Assembly (NCBI GenBank): GCA_037349105.1 | Contig: JAYJMM010000071.1 | Span: forward strand, 62,001 to 126,000 | DNA: 64,000 nucleotides | Direction of reading: 5' to 3' | DNA from: Limnomonas spitsbergensis | Taxonomy: Eukaryota; Chlorophyta; Chlorophyceae; Chlamydomonadales | Shown here: positions 31,000 to 43,639 of the stretch, piece by piece | Layout of the letters: each line of letters opens with the position of its first letter | Numbering within the stretch: position 1 is the stretch's first letter | The notes under the pieces: generated by a model | What the model was told of the DNA's origin: nothing | Database searches by the model: none | Seen by the model: only the letters and a program-made list of their open reading frames with translations | Made by a program: the position numbers and the translations under genes

Positions 31000-31500
31000 T
31001 CACCTAGGACCTATATTACGGCTGAGGGGGCCTGGTGCAGCAAGTCTTGCTGCTCGGGCCATCAGCCGAATGCCGGGTCAAGGCTTGGCCCTGTGGTGGG
31101 CCCCCAAAGGTGGCCTGGCGCACTTTGCCACAAGCCCTGCACTGCCCGTTGGTTGTTTTTATGGATTAAGAACCAGACATCATGGCATGCATGGCCCGAC
31201 ACAATAATTTACCACCTTGACCCCCCTGCCCCAGATGGTAGGCCCAGAGTTATCACGTACCCCTGACATCTGTGGCCCATGCATCAGGCTTCATCCCCCC
31301 AAGTTGAGGGATCGACCCCCCCACGCGATCTTCTCTCTCGCCCCGTCTAGAACGCGGGGTTCCTTGATCCTGCCCCTCTGACATAGGAGGAAGTTAGTTT
31401 CCTCTTTTCTCCCTTTTGAACAGTTAGGCGCCCACGTGGCCGAGCTTTGAGCGGGCCCAGAGGTGTAACGTTTTTGGCATAGGAGGAAGGCTGTGTAACG
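31000..31500. repeat. dispersed ~150-bp repeat and a LINE-like tail
   Basis: 31000-31140 is a minus-oriented copy of the SINE-like family (cagcaagtcttgctgctcgg). 31385-31475 is a plus-oriented LINE-like 3' tail (gttaggcgcccacgtggccg, ggcccagaggtgtaacg). Nothing coding is seen. Confidence 0.6.
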
Positions 31501-31689
31501 TCATTCACATAAGAGAAGGGCGTGGCTTCAGCGTGGCCCAGGCTGCGCATGGTACCTGGAACGCTGCCGAGCGTTCAGCTGGGCCCAGCGGCGTATGCAC
31601 CGTCCTAACCATCCCCCCAGTACTGCTTCCCACTGTGGTTGAATCTATACAGGGCTCAGACCAAGGCTACTAAAACTCTTTAGGCCTTC

Positions 31690-32187
31690 TCTCATAATTC
31701 TTCCTCCAAGCATGACGTTCGGACAACCACGCAGCCTTACCTGTGGGTTGAGGCCCTGAGGGATAACTTCGTTACTGAAGCCATCAAAAGAGATGGGCAT
31801 GTGTACGTCTCGTCTGAGGTCATAGGGTGTGCTGCATGGCTACCTTCTACACCATCAGGTAATGATCTGAACCTTATCAATGGTGGCGCAGACAACTTGA
31901 AGGCCAGTCCTACATGCCCTTTTGGTTTAGTGCCCTGTTGGTCTAGACCTGACGAACTGAATTCTGGTCAGCTGGATACGAACTACCCTGTTGCCCATCG
32001 TACATGCAGGCGAACAGCCAACACTCAGCTTGATGTCCCATATTTATTTATGATTTTGTTTACAGCTCTCTCAGGTTGTTGAGCCTATGCCCTTGTGTCG
32101 ACGAGCCATCTCCGACAGGAATGCAGCACTGTTTACAACCTGTCCACGAAAAGAACTTGCCCGTCCACTTAGAAAGCTGCGAACCTA
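31690..32187 (+). CDS. possible exons of an unrecognised plus-strand gene
   Basis: An open stretch encoding YLWVEALRDNFVTEAIKRDG, then HVYVSSEVIGCAAWLPSTPS, ends at a GTAATG donor near 31858. A second stretch after tttacag at 32064 reads LSQVVEPMPLCRRAISDRNA and continues to a TAG near 32187. The two do not join in phase directly, so an exon would be missing between them, or one is spurious. I do not recognise the product. Confidence 0.25.
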
Positions 32188-32555
32188 GGGGCACATCCAA
32201 GGGGAGAAAATACGAATTTCAGCCATGGCCAATGCGTACAAACCAGAAAACCACGTCACTGTCAGGTGACCACTTGAGCCAATGGGGACAGAACCTTCAT
32301 GAATGACTGAGAGGCCCAAGTAGCAGGCCCCGTCAATCAAAGGCAGTCATGTAGATATGCAGGTGAGGCATGATCACCGAAACAGGTCACTCAGCTGCAT
32401 CCATGTACACAGTATCTGGGCCTCAACATTGGCAGTCAAATGTCGAATGACATTGCAGGGCAAAGAGCCAGGGTCAGTTGGGCCAACAGCAGTCATGGGT
32501 GATGCCAGTTGAGGAAATGATGAGGGCAAGGCTTGCCTGGTGCTACCTCATCAAC

Positions 32556-34875
<2,320 letters not shown>

Positions 34876-36302
34876 CTTGCAGGTAAGCCTCTGTTGTAGA
34901 AAGAAAGAAATGTGGCTTCGGCCGACTTCATGTCGAGGTACAAGGCAAGCCCGCGCGTCCAAAATAAATGGAGCCACGGCGTCCCCCGAACGGTATAGCT
35001 TGACTGCGTCATGTTGAAATGTTCCGCATACACATAATAGCCATCGCGACCGCAGTGCCCGTAGACGACTCCATCACGCACTACTACATCGGTCTTACTG
35101 CAGCCCGTTGACAACACGCCCGTTTCTCATGCTGACAGCTCCCCTGTAACTCCAAACATTTTCAACCTACATGCGGGTTGGATCACATCCCAGCCAAACC
35201 TGCCACTGTAGGCTGCCCTGGCCTTGCTCATGGTGTCAGACTGCCAGCTATCATGCATGTATGACACCTAATGCCCCCCCTCCCCCTTCTTCTCACATCC
35301 TCCACTCCCCTGCCCCCCTCCACAGCGTGTATTCATACCTGATACCAGGTCCCTCCCCCATGTTCCATATACCCCATTTCACCCTTTCGGTTCCTTTATC
35401 ATTCTGGTATTTAAATCAGATGGCCACCTGCTGTGACAATTCTGAACTGGTGAGACTATCTCATTGGTGCATGGCTGTATCCAACTCAGAGCTTGTCTTT
35501 GAGCATCAGGCTCTCCAGGGGCTACCAGGTACCAGTAACCACCACTAGAACAAACCTTGACCATCCTGCAGCCGCCGACAGTGGCCCAAGCAACAAGGCA
35601 TGTTGCATCAGGCCCTCATGGCTACCGGCTGTAGGTGATGTAAATTAAGCGTAGATGAAGCACGCAAGAATAAACAGTGATTCACAGCTGATCTTTCTCA
35701 AGCCCTTGAAGTTTACGGTGTGCAAGTACAAAAACAGAAGCCTGACTGAGGATCATCGAGTGGATCGTTGATTGACAATTTTTGGTATGGCGAACGCCCT
35801 AGGATGAGTGTGTGTTTGTGTGTGAAATGCGCCTTGCCATGCGGCTCCTCAGAGTCATTCTCTGTATTGTCACACCTCATACGGCCATGGCAATCACTAG
35901 CAGCATGGTGACACCATCTTGAGGCAATGGCCTTTCAGAGTCTGGGCTAGAATCCTACAACACAGCAGCCAGCCATACACACCAGCCTCAGTGTGCTATC
36001 GAGAAGCCCATGGGGCAGGAAGACGGGATGGTCCACCGGGATATGGTGCACTGCCATGCCAATCTCAACTTCGGAGTGTCTACGGAAGTGCCCGATCGGT
36101 TGCACGATCAATTAGGTAGTCGACGTGTTTAGCAGAGACGATACAGCTTTGATAATCCAGTGCGTCACGTGCCAAGTGATATGCACTGTGCACGTACTTT
36201 TATAATGGGGAGGAGCGCGAACGCTACAGCCCCCTACCAGAAATTAAACGGTGCAGTACGCCACTTGGACGCCTGCTGCTGACCCCGCCCACGAGGTGCA
36301 AT
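34876..36302. other. 5' flank of RPS11 and unassigned sequence
   Basis: A minus-strand open frame (34900-35117) ends just upstream of the RPS11 start and has no known domain. 35535-35640 contains a worn copy of the dispersed repeat. No exon is supported. Confidence 0.4.
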
Positions 36303-37189
36303 GTGGGCAGAAGCAACAGAGGGACAGTCTTGATGATCACTGTGCCCACCCCGTCAGGTAAGTATGATTTCGACGTCGCCTACATTGGCTATGAAACGCA
36401 ACACAGAATATATGGCGTCCGAAACGATGGTGGGGTCAATATGCTCTGGAACGCTGATACTGCGACGGATGAGTTTGTCTACGATGCCATGCCCATGCCC
36501 ATGCCCATTCTTATGCCCAAACCTGTGCCCAGTCCCCATGGAGTCCCCATGCTCAAGCCAATGCCCTCCCCCCCAAGGCATGGCAGTCTCAGTAATGGGG
36601 GAGTCTGGGCTAATCCCCTGATACCTGAACCGGTCAGGGGGATCCCCTTGGTACATGTAGTCGATTTTGTAGTCCCCTAGAGCCTGGCTTGTCTAACATG
36701 TATGTCCTTCCGCCTCTAGCCCATAGCTGCGCAAGATAGGACAAACGCTGATTGACGGTGCCTTAGGTCAGAGCCAATTCGCGGTTAGCCATGCCTTCTT
36801 TGTGCCAAGCCCTAGGTTCGTCAGCAATACCGTACGGACTGAATATGACAAGTATCCCCACCCTCATTATGGCTGCACCACTAGATGATGAGACAATGGC
36901 GGCTAACTACAACTCAATTGTGATTGGCTTCTGGTTGGTGTAAGTAATATGAGGATTCTCTACTCTCCACCTCTTTCTTTCATTTTGGATGCGTCAGGCT
37001 TTATGGCTGGTGGACCCACCTCCTGAACAAGCCTTGTTTACTGAGAAGTCGCCCTGAATGTCCTGAATCCCCCCTTCAATTGATGTATGCACTAAACCCT
37101 TCAGGCATACTGTTCAAACCCAGATTCAGCAGAAGTGATGGCTTGCAAGGCCTTAGTATGTTGTATACGGTATGCACTATACCAGTATG
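36303..37189. other. no gene supported; Met-Pro microrepeat
   Basis: An open plus-strand frame (36303-36680) contains atgccc repeats at about 36486-36570 giving MPMPMPILMPKPVP, repetitive rather than domain-like. The rest shows nothing I can name. Confidence 0.35.
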
Positions 37190-37970
37190 GGACCCTACCA
37201 CCGAACGTAGATCTGCGGCGACCTACCGCGCCTGGTTCCAGTCCACGGCGGGCGCAAACCAGGAGCCGCACTAGCCAGAGGGATTGTGCGTGTGTGCGCA
37301 TAAATTTGCGACTGCGGCTCGGCGCGATCAGCACGGCTGATACCAGAGGACGGCGCACCGGTCAGCGGCGACAGGCACGCTGCTGCCAGCGGTGTTAGGC
37401 ACGGGGGGATGGCGAGTAGGTGGAGGATGCGCTTCTTGTTTGCTGTCAGTGCCCTAGTGTCAGGGAGCAGTCACGGGAGCGGGGGTGGGCAGGTCCTCCG
37501 GGCGTTGCCACTAACTTCCACCACCTGTACCAGGCTGAGCAGAGGTGGGATGCACTTACTTTTGTCAATAACTTAACACCTCTGCACATGCTTTTGTGGA
37601 TTGTGCTGTGGGCATTGTTGATGGTTATTTCTCTAGGGATTCTGTGGAGCCGGTCTCGTTTGTCTTTCCGGCCTTCCCTTTTGGTCCTTTTCTGCCCCCT
37701 TTTTAGTTTCTTCTCTTCTCCCTTCTGTTCAATGGGGCACCCTCGCGGCCCAGCAGGGGTGGGATACGCTTGCTTTTCTGTGGTTTGTTGAGGGCTAGCC
37801 ACAAGTGGAATTCAAGTGTCGGACTTTGTCTGCTTTGCCTTCCCGGCCTTTCCTTCTGTTCCTTACACCCCCCTCTTCCTTTTAGTTTACTCTTTTTTTC
37901 TCCCTTCTGAACAGTTGGGCGCCCGCGCCGCCGAGCCTTCAGCGGGCCCAGAGGTGTAACGTTATTGACT
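37190..37970 (+). mobile_element. LINE-like element, 5'-truncated
   Basis: It begins abruptly inside the ORF end (ERRSAATYRAWFQSTAG), includes the Cys/His region in broken frames and two successive tails (37640-37745 and 37785-37965). It ends ggcccagaggtgtaacgtta with a one-arm 3' end (no reverse arm), unlike the palindromic copies at 16.2 and 54.6 kb. Confidence 0.65.
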
Positions 37971-38120
37971 AAACCAGTATAATGTTTGAATTTTTGCCGG
38001 AGTTAAATAAAATCAGACACAGATCCCGTCTTCATTTGATGCAGAGAGAGCAACTGGATCTAGAACTCGTTGAGTTTTAATGTTTTGTTTGAGATTATTC
38101 AAATACCGGCAGTGTCAAAG

Positions 38121-38712
38121 CTATAACTCATAATCCATGGGAGTATGATCAGTCAAAGAAAGACGGCAGCAACTCACTGCCTCTGACCTAGGCTGTTCAA
38201 GACAGGGGCCATGGGTTACATCACAATCAGGTCGCACTCTTGTAGTTAAGCAATTGTTCAAGAGGCCCCTCTCCCATTGTCTTTTAAAAAAGGGAACGAA
38301 CACGAGGATCTGATAAATAGATACATTAGGTACATAGATGGGCAGAAGTATAGTCCAGATTGCAAACATTCCAAATTGGCGTTGAGAAAACGCTTGCACC
38401 CGCCTTCGGACTACAACGTATAGGAAGCACTGGGCAAAGGCACACGGGAGGGGCAAACCACTCACATTAAGTCCAGAGTCACAGATCCAGGGGAAAACAG
38501 GACAACCTGATTATCCTGATACCTCCTGACCCTTCACCTGATGACCTGTGGATGATGGCACTAGCAGAGGATCTGGCCCGTGAGAGAGCATAATATGCAG
38601 CAAAGGTAAGGTTTATGTAAACTGCAAAAAGCACCAGCCGCTGAGCAGGCCAGCACCTCCTGCCCTTTCTGTGCCACTCCAGCTCCCCGTCCTTGGGATG
38701 CCATCCGCCCAT
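38121..38712 (-). CDS. candidate small membrane protein, unsure
   Basis: Two open minus-strand stretches lie just downstream of the Sec14-like gene. The upstream one reads GGWHPKDGELEWHRKGRR followed by a hydrophobic segment LVLFAVYINLTFAAYYAL. The downstream one has CAFAQCFLYVVV and FGMFAIWTILLPIYVPNVSI, also membrane-like. A GTGAGT at 38465 makes the exon structure ambiguous. The hydrophobic helices followed by basic residues look real, but no family is recognised and there is no clear stop/start pair. Confidence 0.25.
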
Positions 38713-38844
38713 AACCCCGAAACAGATTCCAAACCCAACAGGACGGGCCGTAAGAAAACGGAAAAGCCTAGATGCGTCTAAATCACCAACACATGCCCAC
38801 GGAGCCGCTGGTCTGCTCAGCCGCTGGTCTGCCGACCACTCTGT

Positions 38845-41800
38845 CTACATTACGACGCAGCAGGACGGCTTGGCCGCCGCCTGGCCGTCTGTCAGCTTGG
38901 CCGCCTCCTGCGCATCCAGGAGCTGCTGCTGGTACAGCAAAGCCGCCTCCTGCGCAACCAGCAGCGCGTCCATCGCGTCTTCCAGCACCTCCACCCGATT
39001 CAGGAGGCTGCCACCGGGCGCTGACTTGGTGCTGTGCTCCGTGCCCGTGCCCGCAGCGATCGCAGCTGCCCCATTCCGCTCCGGCGCCATCGTCCCATTG
39101 CGCAGCCGCTCCATGTGTGGAGGCAGCCGTTGCTCCAGGTCTGCCAGTCGCTTGATAAGGACGCGGGACCGGCCATCTGAGGGCGCCTTGACAACAGCGG
39201 CTGCAGGAAGCGGCACCATGGCACTCTCTGACGGCCGATCCTCGCGGATGGTCAGGTTGATTCCATCCGGATGACTTGTTCGGTGCATCGAGGTGGCTGA
39301 GCCGGAGGACATTGTTTCAGCATACTTGCGCGCCACCTCATCCACGAGCCCTTCCGGCACACCCGAGCATCGCCTGCAAGTGTATTCGCATATTCAGACG
39401 AGATCTGGCATCACAGCAACAGACGTGAGAGGGTCCAGGCAGAATAAAACGAGAGTTCATGGGGGGAGTGGTGCTGGTGTTCGTTGGGTGTCTTGGCCAC
39501 AACAAACCCTTCAGCCGATGACACCTGGCTACCCTTTGAGCAGTTGGCAGGGTGTCAGCCTCGAAAAGGGAAGCCCAGCCCACACACTGACACACAAATA
39601 AGAGCCTGACCCACACCCTACTGCAGACATAGCAGCCCGGCCTGACCTAGGAGTTGCAAAGCCGCCGTTTGAGTCATTGCTCTGTCTTATGAGGCTGCCG
39701 TCCGCGCTGAGCCGCAGGGAGCTGGAAGAGGGTAGTTTATGCTGCGAGCCCCCTGTGGCTGCCACTGCCGCGTAACGCCTGGATTGCGCTGTCCCGAGGT
39801 GAAGCAGGGGGGGCAGCTTCTTGCCGGAGCGGAGCGCCTCAATGTCCACGCCGATACGCGCGCACAGCTCTGGGTCCGACCAAGGTCCAATGTCGCTGAT
39901 GAGCGTGCCCTCCGACGTGCCGCCCAGCCACTTCGGGAGGTTCTCCTCCTCGACCCACTTGAGCACACCCTTCTTGTAGTCGGTGCCCAGGATCTAAGCG
40001 AGTGAGGAGGGAGGGCGCGGCTTCAGGTGCTTGTGGGAGTATTCCATGAAGTGATTTGACTTGACGGAGGTTTGAAAGGGGTGATAGCCTTTTAGGCAGT
40101 CAGCTGGAAGACCAGATCTTGCGGAGCGATAAGCAATGTTTTTTTCTCCACCGACCAAACACGCTATCCCTGTTGTTATGTCAGATCCGCATGGGATTGT
40201 GCACGGTCGTCTTCCCTAATTCTTGCTTGCCCCCCCCTCTTAACCCATGCGGTCTCTCTTTATCCATATGTGCCCCATGCCGCCTCCCTGAACCTAATTG
40301 TGCCCCATGGCGTCTCCCAAGCACTAAGCATTTGTGCACTGTATAAGCTATTCGGCAGTGAGGCCACTACTGTCAGGCCACCCTGCAAGGCCTGATTGCG
40401 ACAAAAATCTGGACTGGCCTGCGGCGGGTGGCTCAAGCAGCATGGCCGACCACACCTGGGGCCTCCAGCCGGAGGCCCTAGTGCAGCTCACATGCAGCTC
40501 ACTCACCCAGCAATAAACACATCCCCACACACACCTCGATCTTGGACTGCGTGCGTGGGTCAATCAAGCCCTTGATCACATTCCACAGCATCCTGAACAC
40601 GCCGGGTGCGTTGATGATGCAGATGTGCCCCAGCATCTCTGGGTAGTTGTCCTGGTCGTACTTGGTGACCAGGCTCATCAGCCGCTTGATTTCTCCGGTC
40701 AAGTGCCCCAAGCCCACTCCTGAAGACAACATGGGGGGGGAGTGGGTGCCGGGGCATGACGATTGGGGGTGGGGAGGGGAGTGCAAGGGGGGCGGGGAGA
40801 GGGCAGAGGGGCATGAAATGAGCGCTTCCAAGCCTGCTGGGACTCATTGAGTAGATGCACAGGATCCGTTCGTTCATGAAACGAAAAGCCCTCCCTTCCC
40901 CAGTTTGTGGAATAAGCAGACAGCTGGCCTGGACCGAACCAGACAGGGCCAAGGGCGCACCCTTCAGCCCCCAAATATCCCAACAGAAGCACAGCATGGG
41001 CGCAGAATAGCTTGGACCACTAAGAGTCTCCCTCAAAAGCAACTTTTAAATGTCAGTGCCTCCTGTACATATGTGCAGCGCGCTTAGATTTGTTCCCATT
41101 CCTTCTCTTTCAGGAGGGTCAGGTCCATCACACCTAGCCCTCCTGACCTGCTACCAGTATGAAGTAGACCTGCTACACTCAGGTGGACCTGCTACACTCA
41201 GGAGATTTCTTCCATCCCTGCTTCCCTGCTCCTGTCACACCTAGCCTGTCAGCCTACGACCTGAATACCTGGAAAATCGATGATGCCAAATGTTTGACAT
41301 CTACAAATGACTGAATAGGTAGCCTCTAAAATTTCTGAGGGCCCTCTTTACCTTTGAGCAGTACGCTGTAATTTCTTGCCGCTCGTTACCTTGCTCCTGT
41401 CACACCTAGGCTGACAGCCCCTCCTGACCTGATGCATTGATGATACCCAATGCTTAACACCTACAGATCACTGAAACAAGCAGCCTCTTGCATTCTGGGG
41501 CCTTCTTCACATACACTCACAACCCACTCATGTTGACTCCCCTTGGCCTCCTCGCACCAGTTACACTTAACCCGACAGCCCCTCGGACCTGAAACATCCA
41601 TGATGCCAAATGTCTGGTCAATGTGGTGACCTGCCAGACGCGAGCAGACCGGGAGAATGACCTTGCGGCATCGTTCATACCTAGGGCGAAAAATAAGCAC
41701 CACGAGGCTTAGACACAAACACAGGTGAAAGCTTGCCAGGCGGATTGATGGCAGTAGGTATGATTTACAAGGACCACGTTTTTTTAAATGGTAGCCTGCC

Positions 41801-43530
41801 AGTCTGTCAGACACAGTCTACTACTCTACTCGGCAGTGGAGGAATAGATAGAGGAGGACGACCTCTATCACAATGACCCATGGCTATCACGGATGAAATA
41901 AGAAATTATGCCTGGCTCCTTAGGAAGGTGTGCAGCCCAGCTTCATTAACACACAAAACTAGCATAAGGTGATAACCAGTCTGTGGAGAAGTGGGACAAA
42001 GATTTAAACCCAAGTGTGGTGGATAAAAGCAGCCAGCCCCAAAACACAAAATGGACCAAGGGCGTGAGGGCAAGCCTGTAGAGGTGGGTAACAGGTCATT
42101 GATTGGATCCTGCAGGTGATGCATCTAGGTAGCCAGCCCCCATGGAGAGATGCTGCAGTACAGCCCTTGGTGTAGCTTCAGCGTTCAGTGTGCGCTGCCG
42201 GTCCCTTTCCTGCTCAGGGTTCCTTGGGTTGATATGTTCACTGCCCTTGCTTTCTTTGGCTTCCTTTCGTTCGTTACTTGACATCATGCCGTTGGCTTAT
42301 TCCACTGGTCTGGCTTGCCTACCCTGACGCCTCTGATTTGCTTATGTGCCCATCATGCCTCCCTGTTTCTCCTGCCCCTCTTGTCCATCTGTCACAGTAA
42401 TTTGACGTCCACTTATCTCAGTATAAGTGCCTACCAGTATCGATTAAAAAATGCCAGCACAGCCTCCCCCGGTAATCGCTCTCACTCTTGGATGTGGAAC
42501 TTGAGCATGCGGTCCTCACTGCAGATCTTTTTCAGCTTGTTGATGTCGATCTTCCCAAGCTGCTGGATGTAGATGGGTCTCCCCTGTGCATCCCGGGCAG
42601 GGTGGGAGGGTTGACTCACCACGCATTGAAGAATTTATGAGTAGCAAAGACACCATGAAATGGAAATTGCATGTACAACTGCCTACACCAACAGCAGACA
42701 TGGATAAGCTGCCTGCGTGTAACAGTGGGCATGGACTGCTGCCTGCGCTAAACAGAATGCATGGACTGCTGCATGTGTCAAACAATGGGCATTGATTACT
42801 GCATGCACCAAGCAGCGGAAATGGACTGCTGCACGCGCTTAACAATAGCCGTGCCCCCAAATATCCAGCAGATATTTACCACTTTGTCCAATTTGTGATA
42901 TCCCTGCATAATGAAAGCAGTAGGGAGGACTTTAAGTCACTTAAGCAATTCAGCATGGGACCAGCATGGCCATGTAAACACATTTTACAGAGGCATGAGC
43001 ATACGTTGCATGAGCATGAACCTGGTCAGTCAAGTTGATGCTTGCCTGGGGATATGCTTCGACAAACTCATCCCTTTCCGCAAAATAAAAGTCCTGCAGT
43101 ATGGTGTTGACCGAAAACTCTTTTTGCCAGGCGATGTGGTTGAGCCACATGGCAGTTGCTCTCTCTAGGTCATAGGTCCGTGCCCGCATGAAGCGTCTCA
43201 GCACGAAGTAATCTGTGGCATGCGAGTTGAGTGAATGGTGAGCACGGCGCATGGCAGTCAACGATTGCTCCCCAATGTTCACACCGTGCTCCTCCTCGTT
43301 CCATGCCTGCTTTGATTCGATTATTCTCCGAAATTGTTCGACGTAAGATTCCTGAAAGACCGATGATGTCAGGCATATGTTTGAGAGGAACACGACGGAG
43401 AAGAAAGAGGACGATCGACGGTGACCTGCTGCTCAGTCGTCAGGCCCCAATCATCCACTCCAGGCACGAGAGGCCAGTCGCGCTTCCCTTTAAATTCCAG
43501 GATCTGGGAGGGTGGTGGGGCTTTTGGCAT
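38845..43530 (-). CDS. Sec14-like (CRAL-TRIO) phospholipid-transfer protein with C-terminal CaaX box
   Basis: Eight exons join in phase into 561 residues: 43426-43530, 43046-43351, a 24-nt exon 42880-42903, 42486-42583, 41589-41680, 40535-40719, 39647-39993 and 38845-39373. The N-terminal CRAL-TRIO-N helices are in residues ~60-137 (LRRFMRARTYDLERATAMWL). The lipid-binding lobe spans ~138-300, with GYHKLDKV from the small exon followed by GRPIYIQQLGKID, then DNYPEMLGHICIINAP and LPKWLGG. The C-terminal third is Ser-rich, then a coiled coil (LLNRVEVLEDAMDALLVAQE), ending CCVVM. CVVM fits a CaaX prenylation signal, and Met in the last position usually means farnesyl. Sec14 proteins exchange phosphatidylinositol and phosphatidylcholine between membranes and stimulate phosphoinositide synthesis. 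Lipidation would tether this one to membranes. The intron after exon 2 uses a GC donor (CCCAG|GCAAGC). Confidence 0.9.
40370..40510 (+). repeat. dispersed repeat copy in a Sec14-like gene intron
   Basis: It shares gactggcctgcggcgggtgg, gcagcatggccgac and cctccagccggaggcc with the other copies of the ~150-bp family. Confidence 0.5.
42695..42860. repeat. ~30-bp intronic tandem repeat
   Basis: About five units of the type aacagtgggcatggactgct. It lies beside the 24-nt exon (42880-42903) of the Sec14-like gene, between exons 3 and 4 of that gene. Confidence 0.7.
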
Positions 43531-43639
43531 CTTTGGGTGGAACTAGCAAATGCTGGATCTGACCTAAATCATGCTGAAACGAGGTAATTAAAATTAATCA
43601 GACCTCGGCAAAGGAGTCGAGATTCACACGGTCAAGCAA
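43531..43639. promoter_or_regulatory. 109-bp divergent intergenic region
   Basis: It separates the start codons of the Sec14-like gene (minus) and the tryptophan synthase alpha gene (plus). Both 5' UTRs and core promoters must overlap or lie within upstream introns, so a bidirectional promoter is likely. No TATA box is evident. Confidence 0.5.

Noticed and set aside
35000..35117. Minus-strand ORF just upstream of RPS11 as an extra RPS11 exon
   Set aside because: The conserved MAEQTEKA start is already complete with an in-frame ATG, and family members do not extend further.
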